Below, in pieces: positions 39,230 through 49,225 of a DNA stretch of 64,000 nt. The notes under the pieces are model-generated. The model ran no database searches, was not told the origin of the DNA, and was given only the letters and a program-made list of their open reading frames with translations. Position numbers and translations under genes: made by a program. Each line of letters begins with the position of its first letter. Position 1 is the first letter of the stretch. The stretch is from Jaenimonas drosophilae (taxonomy: Eukaryota; Euglenozoa; Kinetoplastea; Trypanosomatida; Trypanosomatidae), in assembly GCA_030849065.1 (NCBI GenBank), contig JASAON010001615.1, forward strand, positions 1 to 64,000, given 5' to 3'.

Positions 39230-40900
39230 ATGCCACCCCGCCGCGCTGCGGATGCCCAGATTGGAGCTGAAATCGATCCTCGACGCCCGTCGCTCTACGA
39301 GGATGCTTTCCTAGATCAACTGCTTCAGGTAGTGAAGGAGGCGCTGCCCCCTGGAGAGCATGGCACCAACCTCCCAGCCAGCAGTGCTGGGGAGGATATT
39401 GGACGCATGGAGGCTTCGACCCACAGCACATCCAGCATCTGGGCTGCCGCAGGACCACTCCGATCACAGGAATCCGCCCTTCACCACATTTCCAGCATGA
39501 TCGCGCGCTCCATCAACGCCGATGACTACTGGGCCAACCTTGGCCATCAAGTGACGGTTGACCACTACGCCGCCTTCGTGAACTACTGTGGTACTCAAGG
39601 CTTCTCTGCCCTCAAGACCCTTCATCTCCTGAAGTTCCTGGAGAGCTTCCAAGCCTTGGTTGCCCATGGCATCGTTGACGGGGATGCCGACGGAACAACC
39701 AAGCAAGGCCAACGAGAGCTCAGCAGCCACAGCACCTTGGCCCACCCGTCCAGTGCCGCCCCATCCGAGGACCGCAAGGGGGATAAGAAGGAGAAGAAGG
39801 AAAAGAAGGAGAAGAAGAAGGCCGGCAAGAAGGGGAAGGCGGCCACCCCTGCCACTGCCTCACCCGCTACGGAGGCTGCTGCCCCGGTCGAGGTTCCACC
39901 AGCTTCCCCACTTCCAGCACTGCCGCCACCCGTGAAGCGCTCGCTGGAGGAGGTGCTTCGGGAGAAAATGCGCGACTTCTTCACATTGGAGGTGGAGGAA
40001 GGATGGAAGTGGGATCGCTTCCCGCGGCAGCCGATGGAGCGTGAGGTGAGCCCAGCCACTACCTCCAAGGGAAAGAAGGCCTCTCGGAGTGAAAAGGCCA
40101 AGCAGCAACAACAAGAGCAGGAAGAGGAGCAGAAGCGACTGGCCGCGGCGGCAGCACTCCCACCAGAGAACATCTACCTCACAACGGAGGAGATCCCGTC
40201 ATTTACCCTCTTCTTCCTAGCTCGTGGTCTGCTGCAGCACACCGCACTCTATCAGTACATGGCCTCCCACGAGCAGGCCGATGAGCCACGCTGTGCCTTC
40301 AACTTCCGTGTGGCACCGGAGCTTCCCTTTCCTATCCGGCCCTTGTCTGAGGCTGTGTTGCAGGTTGCCCCGGAGGCGGCAGCAGCGCCAGCGATATCTG
40401 AAGTGCCCGAGTCGAAGACCGCGCTCAACCGGCGCATCAGCCATCATGCCAATGCCCACCGCGGCAATGCCCAACGTGGTGGCGCCGCCGCAGCTGCTGC
40501 TGCTCAGCAGGTTCCCGATCCAGCGCCACCACCACCGCCAGTGGAGGAGAAGCCAGCGAAGGACCCACTCACGTTGATGCGGGAGGAGCAGGAGCGGGAG
40601 CTGGCGCAGTTTTCCGCAGAGCACAAGGCTGCTGTAGAGCTGGAGGAGGAACGTGCCCGCATGGCTCAGACGGAGAAGGAGATGGAGCTTCTCTTTGAGA
40701 ACGAAGGAACCCAGCGTGCGGTGGTGGATGTCTATGGTGGCATGGAGTCGCAGCTGACGGAGCGGCAGTTGCGACTGCTGCAGCGCATCGAGGCCCTCGA
40801 GATTGCTCTTGGGCTCCGCCCTCCCCCGCCAGAGAAGCCGGTGGAAGCTGAGGGGCAGGAGGATAGCCGCCGCCGATCCCCTGGACGACGAAAGCGATAG
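39230..40900 (+). CDS. CFAP119/CCDC189-like protein
   Basis: 556 aa. A helical N-terminal domain (about 90-150, with INADDYWANLGHQV and KTLHLLKFLESFQ) is followed by a Lys/Glu-rich run (KKEKKEKKEKKKAGKKGK) and low-complexity Ala/Pro linkers. A second helical part (SLEEVLREKMRDFF, then YLTTEEIPSFTLFFLARGLLQHTALYQYM) resembles the CFAP119 family, in which the C-terminal helices precede a short strand motif. A final coiled coil (about 445-535) ends in a basic tail. CFAP119 is a ciliary protein (central-pair C1a component in Chlamydomonas, from memory). I infer an axonemal role. The match is partial; a different coiled-coil protein is possible. Confidence 0.4.
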   Translation: MPPRRAADAQIGAEIDPRRPSLYEDAFLDQLLQVVKEALPPGEHGTNLPASSAGEDIGRMEASTHSTSSIWAAAGPLRSQESALHHISSMIARSINADDYWANLGHQVTVDHYAAFVNYCGTQGFSALKTLHLLKFLESFQALVAHGIVDGDADGTTKQGQRELSSHSTLAHPSSAAPSEDRKGDKKEKKEKKEKKKAGKKGKAATPATASPATEAAAPVEVPPASPLPALPPPVKRSLEEVLREKMRDFFTLEVEEGWKWDRFPRQPMEREVSPATTSKGKKASRSEKAKQQQQEQEEEQKRLAAAAALPPENIYLTTEEIPSFTLFFLARGLLQHTALYQYMASHEQADEPRCAFNFRVAPELPFPIRPLSEAVLQVAPEAAAAPAISEVPESKTALNRRISHHANAHRGNAQRGGAAAAAAAQQVPDPAPPPPPVEEKPAKDPLTLMREEQERELAQFSAEHKAAVELEEERARMAQTEKEMELLFENEGTQRAVVDVYGGMESQLTERQLRLLQRIEALEIALGLRPPPPEKPVEAEGQEDSRRRSPGRRKR

Positions 40901-41396
40901 GCGTTTGTGGGAAGTGCTAGGGGTTGGATGCAGGTGAAGAGAATGAGAAGAGAGTACTACACGAGGGCCTTGACCAAGAATCTTGTGTGCTGTTCTTCTC
41001 GCTCACTTTACCTACAATGCACTCGTAGATTGCACGTCCTGGTTGGGGATGCCATCAAATGTATAAAAGAAACTTATAGATGCGTCATCTGAACTCATCG
41101 CCAAATACAACACAGCCAGCTGCTATGAAGTGGGCAGGCACTTGCCTCTCATGTAGGATGAGGTGTATCGCTGCCGTCCTGGACGTAACACCAGCACCTA
41201 CTCTTCTTTCACTCTTTTCATGCTTGCATCGGTAGTAGTGCTTTGCTCTTCTCGTATTCCTTGGTAACTCCACACCCTAGACAGCCGTCCACATCGGCTC
41301 CATCTGCGTGAGACGCTGCCACACGGTAACTGGGTGGGGCCATTTCCCCCACCCTTCACACTCTCGTAGTCCCCATTTCTTGCACGTTTTGTGCAC
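40901..41396. other. Intergenic region
   Basis: No gene is seen on the + strand. The antisense frame that crosses this gap lacks an ATG near its start, continues over the kinesin gene and is judged a shadow. Confidence 0.5.
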
Positions 41397-41423
41397 GCTT
41401 TCCCTGTGTTTTCTTGATCGTAG
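41397..41423 (+). promoter_or_regulatory. Trans-splice acceptor tract before the kinesin gene
   Basis: GCTTTCCCTGTGTTTTCTTG followed by ATCGTAG, ending 20 bases before the ATG at 41444. Confidence 0.5.
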
Positions 41424-41443
41424 TTGCGTAGACTCACCCGACC

Positions 41444-43606
41444 ATGACGGGTCCCACCGATGGCAAAGCTGGGCAGTCGCATGTAGAGGTGGCCCTTCGC
41501 ATACGCCCACTCCTTGCGCGGGAGTTGGATGCAGAGGAGGAGGTGTCCATCGTGGCCCTCGATGGCGGAGAGGAGGTTGGCGGAGCACAGGTGCGGGTGA
41601 CGATGCCCACCACGGGAGGCAGCAGCATTGCCTGCAGCTCCGCCACGCTGGCTCGACGCACACGCAAAGCCAACGCGTGTCGCGTGAATGATTTTCACGG
41701 ACTTAACTATGTGCTGGACCCAACAGCGACTCAATCCACAGTGTGGGAGCAGCTCCACGTGCGGGATTTTTGCGACGAGGCCTTCGACGGCAAAGCGGCT
41801 GCCATTCTCTGCTTTGGCCAGACCGGAAGTGGCAAAACCTTCACGATGAGCGGCAGAACCATGGAGGATGAAAGCCCACCAGAAGAAGGTGCTATTGAGG
41901 GAAGTGCTAGTGCAGCCCGCCCCCTTGTGGCGGAGGATGGAATCCAGTACCGCGCCATCACCTACATCGCCGATAAGCTGGCTCAGCTCCGACAACAACC
42001 CAACATGCGGGCCACCGTCAAGGCGAGCTACCTTGAGCTGTACAATGAGCAACTCAATGATTTACTACAACAAAAGAGTGGCCTGAAGTGCCGATGGTCG
42101 GCCACCGCCAAGTCCTTCTACGTGGAGGACTCCCTCATGGTGGAGTGCATCGATGCCTCCGACCTTCTTCTTGTTCTCCGCGAAGGCCAGGCCAATCGGC
42201 AGCGTGCGGGCCACCTCCTGAATAGTGATAGCAGCCGCTCCCACGTTCTCTTCACCGTCATGGTGGAGACCCGATGTGGCGAGGCACCAACACGCTACGG
42301 GAAACTCACTTTTGTTGATTTGGCAGGCTCGGAACGGCTGAAGGACACCGGCAGTCAAGGCGAAGACACCAAATCCATCAACCGCTCCCTCTTCGCCCTG
42401 GGCAACGTTATTGAGAAACTGTCTGAGAGGCAGCAGCAGCAGAAGGATCAAACCTCCTCCTCCTCCCCCTCTGGTGCCAACAACAAGAACAACAACAGCA
42501 ACAACAAAGCCAACAGTGCGTCCTTCATTCCGTACCGGTCGAGTGTTCTCACGCAGCTGCTCATGGATAGCCTCAATGGCGACTGCCGCGCACTGTTGAT
42601 TGCCTGCGTGACCCCATCCAGCCGCTTTGTGGAGGAGTCCTTGCGTACTATCTACTACGCTGAACGTGCTGCACACATCACTACGGCCCCATCACAGCGC
42701 ATTGACCGCGAACAGCAGGATCGTCTTGCCATGCAGGCAAGGATACAACACTTGGAGGACGAAAACAACCTCTTTCGTCGTCTGCTTGGCCTTCCAGTCA
42801 AGGCCACACTCACCGAGGAGATGATCGCCGCACAGCTTGCCGTTCTTACCAAGTCTGCCCCCGGCAGCCCACTCTTTCATCCACCCGCCCACATTAGCGT
42901 GTTGCCCACGGGCAGGCGGGGTAGCAGCATCAACCATGGCGGCCAGCCACTCCCCCCACTTATCCCACGTCGAGCATCTTCCAGTGATGCTCACACAGAA
43001 GCCACTCGCTCACGCGATTCACCAGTAAAACCACAATCGGCCGGGGGCGATCAGTCCTCCGTGTGGAGCCCCCCAAGCATGCTCAGCGTGGACCGCAGAC
43101 GGATGGCGGGGGCATCGAAGCGCGTCACTTTTGATCTCGCGTCAGCCATGCCCATCAGCTCACCAAGCAGCTCTGCCATCACCTCAACCGGAGAGGCGGA
43201 GCTCGTCACCTCCACACCCGCACTTGAAGAGTTGGCTTCCTTCACCGTTGCCGTTAATCGTCCGGTTGTGTCCACGTCATTGACGACGGCGGCCGCACAC
43301 GCGGTAAAGGGCCAGCAAGCCCACAGTGAAGCTGAAAAGAAGAAGGCCCCACAGCAACACCAACAACAACCATCATCACCTACATCGCCTCCGTCCATGC
43401 CACTTGGCAGGCCTCCAGCGATGCGTGGAAGCGCAATGGATTTGCTCAATCAGCTCCCAGACACGATGCAGCAAGTGGGTGGGAAGGAGAAGATGGCGCA
43501 ACACATCACCACGCCGGAAAGCTCATCTCCACAAGCAGCTGCAGGAAGGCCATCGGTAGTATCCTACGGTTTCCGCCCCGCCGCTGGAAAACGAGGCCTT
43601 CACTGA
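41444..43606 (+). CDS. Kinesin with N-terminal motor
   Basis: 720 aa. The motor domain (about 10-420) contains the P-loop GQTGSGKT (125-132), switch I SDSSRSH (261-267) and switch II DLAGSE (292-297), followed by NRSLFALGNVIEKL. A low-complexity insert of about 35 residues (Gln/Ser/Asn-rich) sits after that helix, before the conserved PYRSSVLTQLLMDSL. All nucleotide-binding residues are intact, so it should be an active microtubule motor. A short coiled coil (REQQDRLAMQARIQHLEDENNLFRRL, given in part) follows, then a disordered Ser/Pro tail. It fits none of the standard families with certainty and may be trypanosomatid-specific. Confidence 0.93.
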   Translation: MTGPTDGKAGQSHVEVALRIRPLLARELDAEEEVSIVALDGGEEVGGAQVRVTMPTTGGSSIACSSATLARRTRKANACRVNDFHGLNYVLDPTATQSTVWEQLHVRDFCDEAFDGKAAAILCFGQTGSGKTFTMSGRTMEDESPPEEGAIEGSASAARPLVAEDGIQYRAITYIADKLAQLRQQPNMRATVKASYLELYNEQLNDLLQQKSGLKCRWSATAKSFYVEDSLMVECIDASDLLLVLREGQANRQRAGHLLNSDSSRSHVLFTVMVETRCGEAPTRYGKLTFVDLAGSERLKDTGSQGEDTKSINRSLFALGNVIEKLSERQQQQKDQTSSSSPSGANNKNNNSNNKANSASFIPYRSSVLTQLLMDSLNGDCRALLIACVTPSSRFVEESLRTIYYAERAAHITTAPSQRIDREQQDRLAMQARIQHLEDENNLFRRLLGLPVKATLTEEMIAAQLAVLTKSAPGSPLFHPPAHISVLPTGRRGSSINHGGQPLPPLIPRRASSSDAHTEATRSRDSPVKPQSAGGDQSSVWSPPSMLSVDRRRMAGASKRVTFDLASAMPISSPSSSAITSTGEAELVTSTPALEELASFTVAVNRPVVSTSLTTAAAHAVKGQQAHSEAEKKKAPQQHQQQPSSPTSPPSMPLGRPPAMRGSAMDLLNQLPDTMQQVGGKEKMAQHITTPESSSPQAAAGRPSVVSYGFRPAAGKRGLH

Positions 43607-44590
43607 GATACCAACTTTAGCTCACAAAATCGTCGATTCTCCTCTCTCGACCCTTTCCACTTACGGAGAGACTGACCACCACCATTGGTGGAGGAGCGCT
43701 GTTTCTGGCGTAGTTGTTGTTGGCATGGATGCTGATGAACTTCCTTCCATTACTTTTTGGTTTTGTATTTTGCTGTGCTCAGACATTCAACACTCAATCT
43801 GCACAACTTTTTTTCATCCGTGTATGGTTGTTGATGTAGGGGAGAAGAGACATGCATCCATCTACCCCCAACTCACCATCTCTCCCCCCCACCCTCCCAT
43901 TTGGGCCACAAACGTACGCAGAGATCAGCAAGTGATGAAGAAGAAAATCAAAGGATGACTGAAAGGATGCGGCTGGTGTGTGAGGGCACTCTCAGAGTGT
44001 GAAGAAGTGCCGCCGCACCACTATCATATCCTTATTTGTGCGTTTTGGCACAAGTTCCCACGCATGTCCTTTGCGCTACCTTCAACCTTATTAGCCTGTG
44101 ACTTCTCCAAGAGATGCGGCGTGTGTACGTGTACGTGTACGTTCTATTCCCCATCCTACTCGTGAATGGTGGAAATATCTTGATGTGTTGTGTTGCTTCT
44201 TTTTGTGACTTGCTGTGTTTCCCTCCAGCTAGTACGCTCGAATGGACACGAGTTAGACATGCGAGTGCAACATCCATCGAGTCTTGTGGGCATGCTTCCA
44301 ATGGACTGCCTGATTGCTGCTTGTGTATGTAGTTTTTTTGCTTTTCACTTTGAGTTTATTTTTGTTTCATTTCACGTTGCGAGCTGCTCGTTCACGTGTT
44401 GCTCAGTGGACCACATCGCACCAAGTACCCCCTGACTGTTTTCTACCACGGCACTCATGTGTGGCGATGGCCATGTACTGTAGCCACCTACCTTCATTCC
44501 CCTGTTGCGTCTATATCATAGCTCCGTTTGTGCGGAATTAGTAAGCTGGTATACGTGCGTCTGTGTGGGCAAGATTTAGTACGCATCAAG
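43607..44590. other. Intergenic region
   Basis: About 980 bp without a supported gene. It contains a (GTGTAC)n-like stretch at 44124-44143. A pyrimidine tract with CCTTCATTCCCCTGTTGCGT ends in CATAG at 44521 and is a good acceptor for the TRM112 gene. Confidence 0.5.
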
Positions 44591-44974
44591 ATGCGTCTAC
44601 TCTCACACAACTTCCTGGCCTGCTTGAAGTGCGATAGCTACCCGCTCAAGATTGATGCGGCAGAGGTGGAGGACCTGGATGTACCGATGGACTCTGCTTT
44701 CGTCCGCAGCATGCTAGCCCGCATTGACTACCCATCATTGGTGGCCGAGTATCACCGCCTTCGTGCTGCACATGCATCGGTGCGCGAGCATGGCGGGGAG
44801 CTGCCAGAAACGATGGAGGGGCAGGACGTGTCGGGTGATGATTCCTCCTTCCTTCAAACGGCCAACTACGCCATGAATGTGGTGGCTGTCAAGCGTGGCA
44901 CACTTCAATGCCCCAACTGTGCCACCAGCTACCCCATCAATGAATTCATCCCCAACTTTGTGCTGGAGAAGTAA
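44591..44974 (+). CDS. TRM112: TRM112, methyltransferase activator subunit
   Basis: 127 aa from the ATG at 44591 (MRLLSHNFLACLKC), the start typical of the family; the frame runs back to a TTG at 44528, upstream of which lies a splice tract. Zinc-site cysteines C11, C14, C107 and C110 are present (TLQCPNCATSYPINEFIPNF). TRM112 is the small zinc-binding partner that stabilises several methyltransferases acting on tRNA, rRNA and release factor. The middle carries an acidic insert (about 68-85). Length and both ends match the family closely. Confidence 0.9.
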   Translation: MRLLSHNFLACLKCDSYPLKIDAAEVEDLDVPMDSAFVRSMLARIDYPSLVAEYHRLRAAHASVREHGGELPETMEGQDVSGDDSSFLQTANYAMNVVAVKRGTLQCPNCATSYPINEFIPNFVLEK

Positions 44975-45285
44975 CTTCTGGTGTGATGAAGACGATATCA
45001 TAATCGATCGAACTAAACACGCTAAAAAACGAAAACAAATAGATGATGACTCTTTTGTTTTGGTGTTATTGATGGTTAGTGTGCCTCAAACAACGTCACG
45101 TGTGCTTCTTCTCCTGAATTCTCATGTGTAGCACATACACCTAACTCTTGTGTAGCCCGCAACAAGCGGTGCGTTTGGTGCTACCGATCAGGGCACACCT
45201 TCACCCACACCACCACATTTTTATCGTGCCATTGTTGCACAACTATCCATAGAAAAAGTACGCACATAGATTGGCATCAACATTC
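44975..45285. other. Short intergenic region
   Basis: No gene is seen; a T-rich tract and AG near 45251 precede the HD-domain gene. Confidence 0.5.
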
Positions 45286-46635
45286 ATGCTCAGCAAACTT
45301 CGTTCTCGTGAGTTGGTCATACTGGACCGCGTATATGAAAACATCAGCCTGCCGCCCATGGTGGTGGCGGTGATGGATACCCCAGCGGTGCAGCGCCTGC
45401 GTACCCTCCATCAACTTGGTGCGAGCTCCTTCCTCTACCCGAGCGCCGTTCATACGCGCTTCGAACACAGCCTGGGCGTTGCTCACATGGCCCGCACGCT
45501 GTTGCAGCACGTACAGCATCATCAACCAGATCTCGGCCTCACCGAGGAGGACTTGACGATTGGCATGCTCGGTGGCCTCCTCCACGATGTTGGCCACGGG
45601 CCCTTCTCTCATCTCTTTGAAGATGTTATTGCGCACCGCTGTGGTGTGGTCTTCAACCACGAGGAGATGTCCGAGCGCATCGCGCGCCGTGTGCTGCGGG
45701 ATCTTCTTCCCGAAGGCCAAGTGAATGTGGTGGTTGGCCTCATGCGTGGCCGAGCACCACCCGAGGTCACCTACGGCGAAATCATCAGCAACAAGAGAAA
45801 TGGCATCGATGTGGATCGGCTGGACTACTTTCTTCGGGATTCACTCTGCTGCTTCGGCAAGCCTTCGGTTGATGTGCGCGTGAGCCGCCTCTTCAAGTCA
45901 TCTAAGCTCGTCTGTGATGGCGGGCAGTGGCAGCTGGCGTTTGAGCAGAAGATGGGCCTCTCCCTCCGTGAAATTTTCACCCTGCGTGCAAAGCTGCACA
46001 AGAATGTTTATCAGCACCAAGTCACCAAGGCCATTGGCCACATGATTGGTGATGTGCTCTTCCTCGCCTCCAACGACTTCAAGGTGGGGGGCTTAACCAT
46101 GATGGAGTGTGCTGCCCACGAGGACTCCTTCTTGCACCTGGGTGATTGGATCCTAAGTGCCATCGAGGCCAGTGACGCACCTGGTCTGGCGGAGGCACAG
46201 AAGGTGCTGAAGCGTTTGCGTAGCCGAGACATTTACCACACCGCCTTCGCCAAGGCACTCGATCCATGTGCATCGCAACAGATACCAAATCTCGATTGGC
46301 ATCGGTGCATTCTGGAGCACGCTCATCCATCTTTTCCCATTTCAGGTGAAGACTTCGTGGAGGAGGTGGTGGTGATCAACCAGGGGAAGGGCAGTGCGGA
46401 CCCACTTGCCAGCGTACTCTTCTACAACCCGAAGAAGCCATCGCAGCCACTGAGCCAGATGCTCCTGCATAGTAGCCCACTCTTCACTCCTGTGGTGTTT
46501 GAGGAACGCACCTTGATGGTTTTCGAGAAGCGCAACACCAACGGCGCGGTGCGACGTGCGTGCGAGCGCATGTTGCAAGATCCTGCCTTGGCCCCAGCCT
46601 TCATGGAGTCACTCCCCTTTTACAACCCTGGCTAA
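45286..46635 (+). CDS. SAMHD1-like HD-domain phosphohydrolase
   Basis: 449 aa from the ATG at 45286; the frame is open from TTG at 45271. The HD fold is clear: HTRFEHS at 56-62 (H61 metal ligand), LLHDVGHGPFSH with H100-D101, and the final Asp in VDRLDYFLRD. The closest family by wording is SAMHD1, a dNTP triphosphohydrolase that controls dNTP pools and genome stability. No SAM domain is attached, as in trypanosomatid homologues. The C-terminal third (about 300-449) has no match I recognise but contains the family-like FEQKMGLSLREIFTLRAKLH helix region earlier (about 220-245). Activity on dNTPs is inferred. Confidence 0.85.
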   Translation: MLSKLRSRELVILDRVYENISLPPMVVAVMDTPAVQRLRTLHQLGASSFLYPSAVHTRFEHSLGVAHMARTLLQHVQHHQPDLGLTEEDLTIGMLGGLLHDVGHGPFSHLFEDVIAHRCGVVFNHEEMSERIARRVLRDLLPEGQVNVVVGLMRGRAPPEVTYGEIISNKRNGIDVDRLDYFLRDSLCCFGKPSVDVRVSRLFKSSKLVCDGGQWQLAFEQKMGLSLREIFTLRAKLHKNVYQHQVTKAIGHMIGDVLFLASNDFKVGGLTMMECAAHEDSFLHLGDWILSAIEASDAPGLAEAQKVLKRLRSRDIYHTAFAKALDPCASQQIPNLDWHRCILEHAHPSFPISGEDFVEEVVVINQGKGSADPLASVLFYNPKKPSQPLSQMLLHSSPLFTPVVFEERTLMVFEKRNTNGAVRRACERMLQDPALAPAFMESLPFYNPG

Positions 46636-46861
46636 CAACCCCTTGACGAGTGAGCTCAGCGCGTAGCACTTCTTCACCCCCTCCTTACAATACCAAGTAA
46701 CAACAACAACGTACGTGGATATTCATGCCATACTGGCCGAATGGCTAAGTGCTCTTAGCTACTGATGCTCTATTTTTACTTCTACTTTATGCATCATGTT
46801 GTGTCTAGTAGCAGCGTAGGCATATCGTGTAGTCCCATCACACTCGTTCCGCTGCGTCCTG

Positions 46862-47194
46862 ATGCTTCGCTGTAGTCGAGTGAGCTTTGTTAGGTTGCCC
46901 AAGGGCCGTCGGCCGCGTGAGCGTCCGTGGGAGATCTTTAACTCGCGTGATTTTGGTTTCCACGAGGGATCTCAAAACTATAGCATGTGGCTCCTCTTTG
47001 CCTCAACCTTCACGGCACTCTTGGCCTTTGAGATGGTGCAAATGGGGCGTCGCATCCTCGCTCGTGGTGATACGTGCTTCGCCTGCGAAGCTGCTCGCGA
47101 GCACTACCGCGCCAGGCTGGAGCAGAAGGAGCGCGAGATGGAAGCTGTGGAGAGCCTCTCCGCTGGTGCGAAGTTGCTGCGGTCGAAGCAATAA
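46862..47194 (+). CDS. Small single-pass membrane protein, 110 aa
   Basis: The start is the ATG at 46862. The N-terminus is basic and Arg-rich (SFVRLPKGRRPRERP), a plausible mitochondrial presequence; one hydrophobic helix follows at about 43-60 (LLFASTFTALLAFEMV), then a CFAC motif and a charged helix. I do not recognise a family. Small proteins of this design are common among trypanosomatid mitochondrial complex subunits; that is inference only. Confidence 0.6.
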   Translation: MLRCSRVSFVRLPKGRRPRERPWEIFNSRDFGFHEGSQNYSMWLLFASTFTALLAFEMVQMGRRILARGDTCFACEAAREHYRARLEQKEREMEAVESLSAGAKLLRSKQ

Positions 47195-47528
47195 ATCTTT
47201 GCTGGCACATGATGTGCCACATCACACACAAACACACAGAGACAGGGTGCATATCAGTGCTTCTGTGGAGTCTTCTTCTTCATCTACTCGACACAAGTAC
47301 AGTATCCTGCGAATTGTATGGGTACTATACTAACTCACCTCATTGGGCTTACTTTCTCTTACTGTGTACCTCGTTTCATTTTTAGGTATTGTTTGATTAG
47401 CTCGCACAGGTTGTCTCAGAACCACCCGCGTGCGTACCTAGCAGCCTCCACACACATACACACACCCCCACGCAACCAGCCTTCGTTTGTTTGCGACCTA
47501 CTCCATCACCCGAAGCATCCGGCTACCA
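47195..47528. other. Intergenic region
   Basis: No gene is seen. A CA-rich stretch (about 47449-47465) and T-rich tracts (47346-47390) lie before the proteasome gene. Confidence 0.5.
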
Positions 47529-48272
47529 ATGATTGAGAACTTTGCTGAGTACGGCCACAGCCACTACCCCAACAAGCTTGCGAGCTCTGTTCTGCAGCTG
47601 CCAAAGCAAGGTGCCAAGGAGCACTCATGGAGTCCTTATAAGGATAACGGAGGCACGACGGCGGCCATTGCGGGAAAAGACTTTGTGATTCTCGCAGGTG
47701 ATACCCGTCTCAACGGCGACTTCTGCATCCACACAAGAAACGATGAGAGTAAGCTCTTCAAGCTCACGGACCGCACCTACTTGGCGAGCAACGGCATGCA
47801 GGCTGACCGCCTTCAGCTGCAGCAGGTGCTCAAGTACCGCGTGGCATGGTACCGCTTCAACAACGGTGGAAAGATCCCGAGCACCAACGCCATCTCCCAG
47901 CTGCTCTCTACGATGCTGTACCAGCGCCGTTTCTTTCCCTACTACACCTTCAACATGGTCGCTGGCCTGGACGAGAAGGGCCGAGGTGTGTGCTACAGCT
48001 ACGATGTGTTTGGCACGACGGAGCCTGCCAAGTACGGCACCTGCGGCAGCGCCTCCAGCTTCGTGGAACCGCTGCTAGACTGCTTGATCAAGAAGGAGCA
48101 CTGGGTGGGCCAGGCACCACAGGAGATGAGCCTGGAAGAAACAATGGAGATGCTCAAGAACGCCTTTACGAGTGCAGCGGAGCGCGATATCTTCACGGGT
48201 GATGCCGTTCGTTTTCACGTCATCAGCGCCAGCGGCGTACAAAGTGAGCTCTTTGAGCTGCGCCATGATTGA
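47529..48272 (+). CDS. PSMB1: Proteasome subunit beta type 6 (PSMB1-like)
   Basis: 247 aa from the ATG at 47529; the frame is open from TTG at 47487. Motifs of the beta 6 subunit are plain: [22 protein letters not shown], given here in overlapping parts [12 protein letters not shown] and [15 protein letters not shown], then RRFFPYY, AGLDEKG and [12 protein letters not shown]. It belongs to the non-catalytic beta subunits, since the canonical processing site and N-terminal Thr arrangement are missing. It forms part of the 20S core beta ring in nucleus and cytoplasm. The N-terminal ~40 residues before the fold are longer than a mature subunit and may be a propeptide. Confidence 0.93.
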   Translation: MIENFAEYGHSHYPNKLASSVLQLPKQGAKEHSWSPYKDNGGTTAAIAGKDFVILAGDTRLNGDFCIHTRNDESKLFKLTDRTYLASNGMQADRLQLQQVLKYRVAWYRFNNGGKIPSTNAISQLLSTMLYQRRFFPYYTFNMVAGLDEKGRGVCYSYDVFGTTEPAKYGTCGSASSFVEPLLDCLIKKEHWVGQAPQEMSLEETMEMLKNAFTSAAERDIFTGDAVRFHVISASGVQSELFELRHD

Positions 48273-48682
48273 GAGAGGGATGCTGCGTTATCGCATCGAC
48301 GTACACTCAACCTCTTCCCAGAGAAGAAGGCATGGTGGGTCTCAGGGCGTGAGTCCTACCTCTTGCTGAGGTTGCGAAAGGCGGACGATTTATTATGCAA
48401 ATGTTGGCTTGTTTTTGGCGTGTGCGCTACAAGCACGGCGAGCTCCGAGGGCCCACTACTGAGATGGCATCTGCCACCGTAGCTGTGGTAGGTGCGGCAA
48501 ACTGGTGCGACTTCTCCGGTTATTTTTCTTCCAAACTCAATGTACTCTATTATTCTCCTTATCTCTGCATCTCTCTAGTAGGTCACCACACAACATCACT
48601 CTTCTGTGTGTTGCTTCTTAGACGTCGTGTGTGGCGACGAACACTCTGCTTCATCTTGTGTTGAGGATTAACCCTTCACCCC
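48273..48682. other. Intergenic region
   Basis: No gene is seen. A tract ending in GTTGCTTCTTAG at 48621 is a plausible acceptor for the next gene. Confidence 0.5.
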
Positions 48683-49225
48683 ATGTCTCGTAAAGCAAAT
48701 GGCAAGAATGCCCTCGTGAAGTTCCACGAGGTGCACGACCCCACCTATGGTGCGCTGAGCCCGCTCTCCCCGCATCCTCTCGTGGTGCGTCACCGGCAGT
48801 ACCCCAGCCTTCATCACTACTTTCTCTGTGAGCGCTTTAAGGACACCGCGGTAGAAGCACAGCTGCAGCTGGCCACCTCTGTGTGGGAGTTAGAGCGCGT
48901 CGTGAAGGATGCCGAAGCCAAGAACCTGCAACGTGATGACTGGAACCGCGTGAAGATTGATGTGATGCTATTAGGAAACTACTTCAAGTTTAAGCAGAAC
49001 GAGGCTGCGCGGCGAGTGTTGCTAGAAACGGAGAGCAAGGTGCTCGTCGATCACACACCCACCGATGATTTTTGGGGTGACAACGGCGATGGAAGCGGCA
49101 AGAATGTACTGGGTGTGGTGCTCATGTGCGTACGCGACCGGCTCAACCGCGAGGCGCCGCGAGAGAAGGAGTCCAGCAAGAGTCGGAGCACGCGGGCGCC
49201 TAGAACAACCGCTACCCGTGCGTAG
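48683..49225 (+). CDS. NADAR/YbiA-like (DUF1768) protein
   Basis: 180 aa. Residues about 20-155 carry the NADAR fold wording: LSPHPLVV, YPSLHHYFLCERF, RDDWNRVKIDVMLLG, KFKQNEAARRVLLET, FWGDNGDGSGKNVLG and VVLMCVRDRL. Bacterial YbiA and riboflavin-linked NADAR proteins hydrolyse N-glycosidic bonds of reactive riboflavin-pathway intermediates; other members act on ADP-ribosyl groups. Which applies here is unknown. The acidic residues and WG turn typical of the active site are present. The C-terminal tail is basic and disordered. The start is the first ATG after a splice tract. Confidence 0.8.
   Translation: MSRKANGKNALVKFHEVHDPTYGALSPLSPHPLVVRHRQYPSLHHYFLCERFKDTAVEAQLQLATSVWELERVVKDAEAKNLQRDDWNRVKIDVMLLGNYFKFKQNEAARRVLLETESKVLVDHTPTDDFWGDNGDGSGKNVLGVVLMCVRDRLNREAPREKESSKSRSTRAPRTTATRA

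Noticed and set aside
41198..42052. 284-codon - strand frame across the kinesin start
   Set aside because: It overlaps the P-loop coding region of a clear kinesin and has no domain of its own.
46730..46775. tRNA A-box-like sequence (TGGCCGAATGGC)
   Set aside because: No B-box, anticodon arm or acceptor pairing could be found within tRNA distance.
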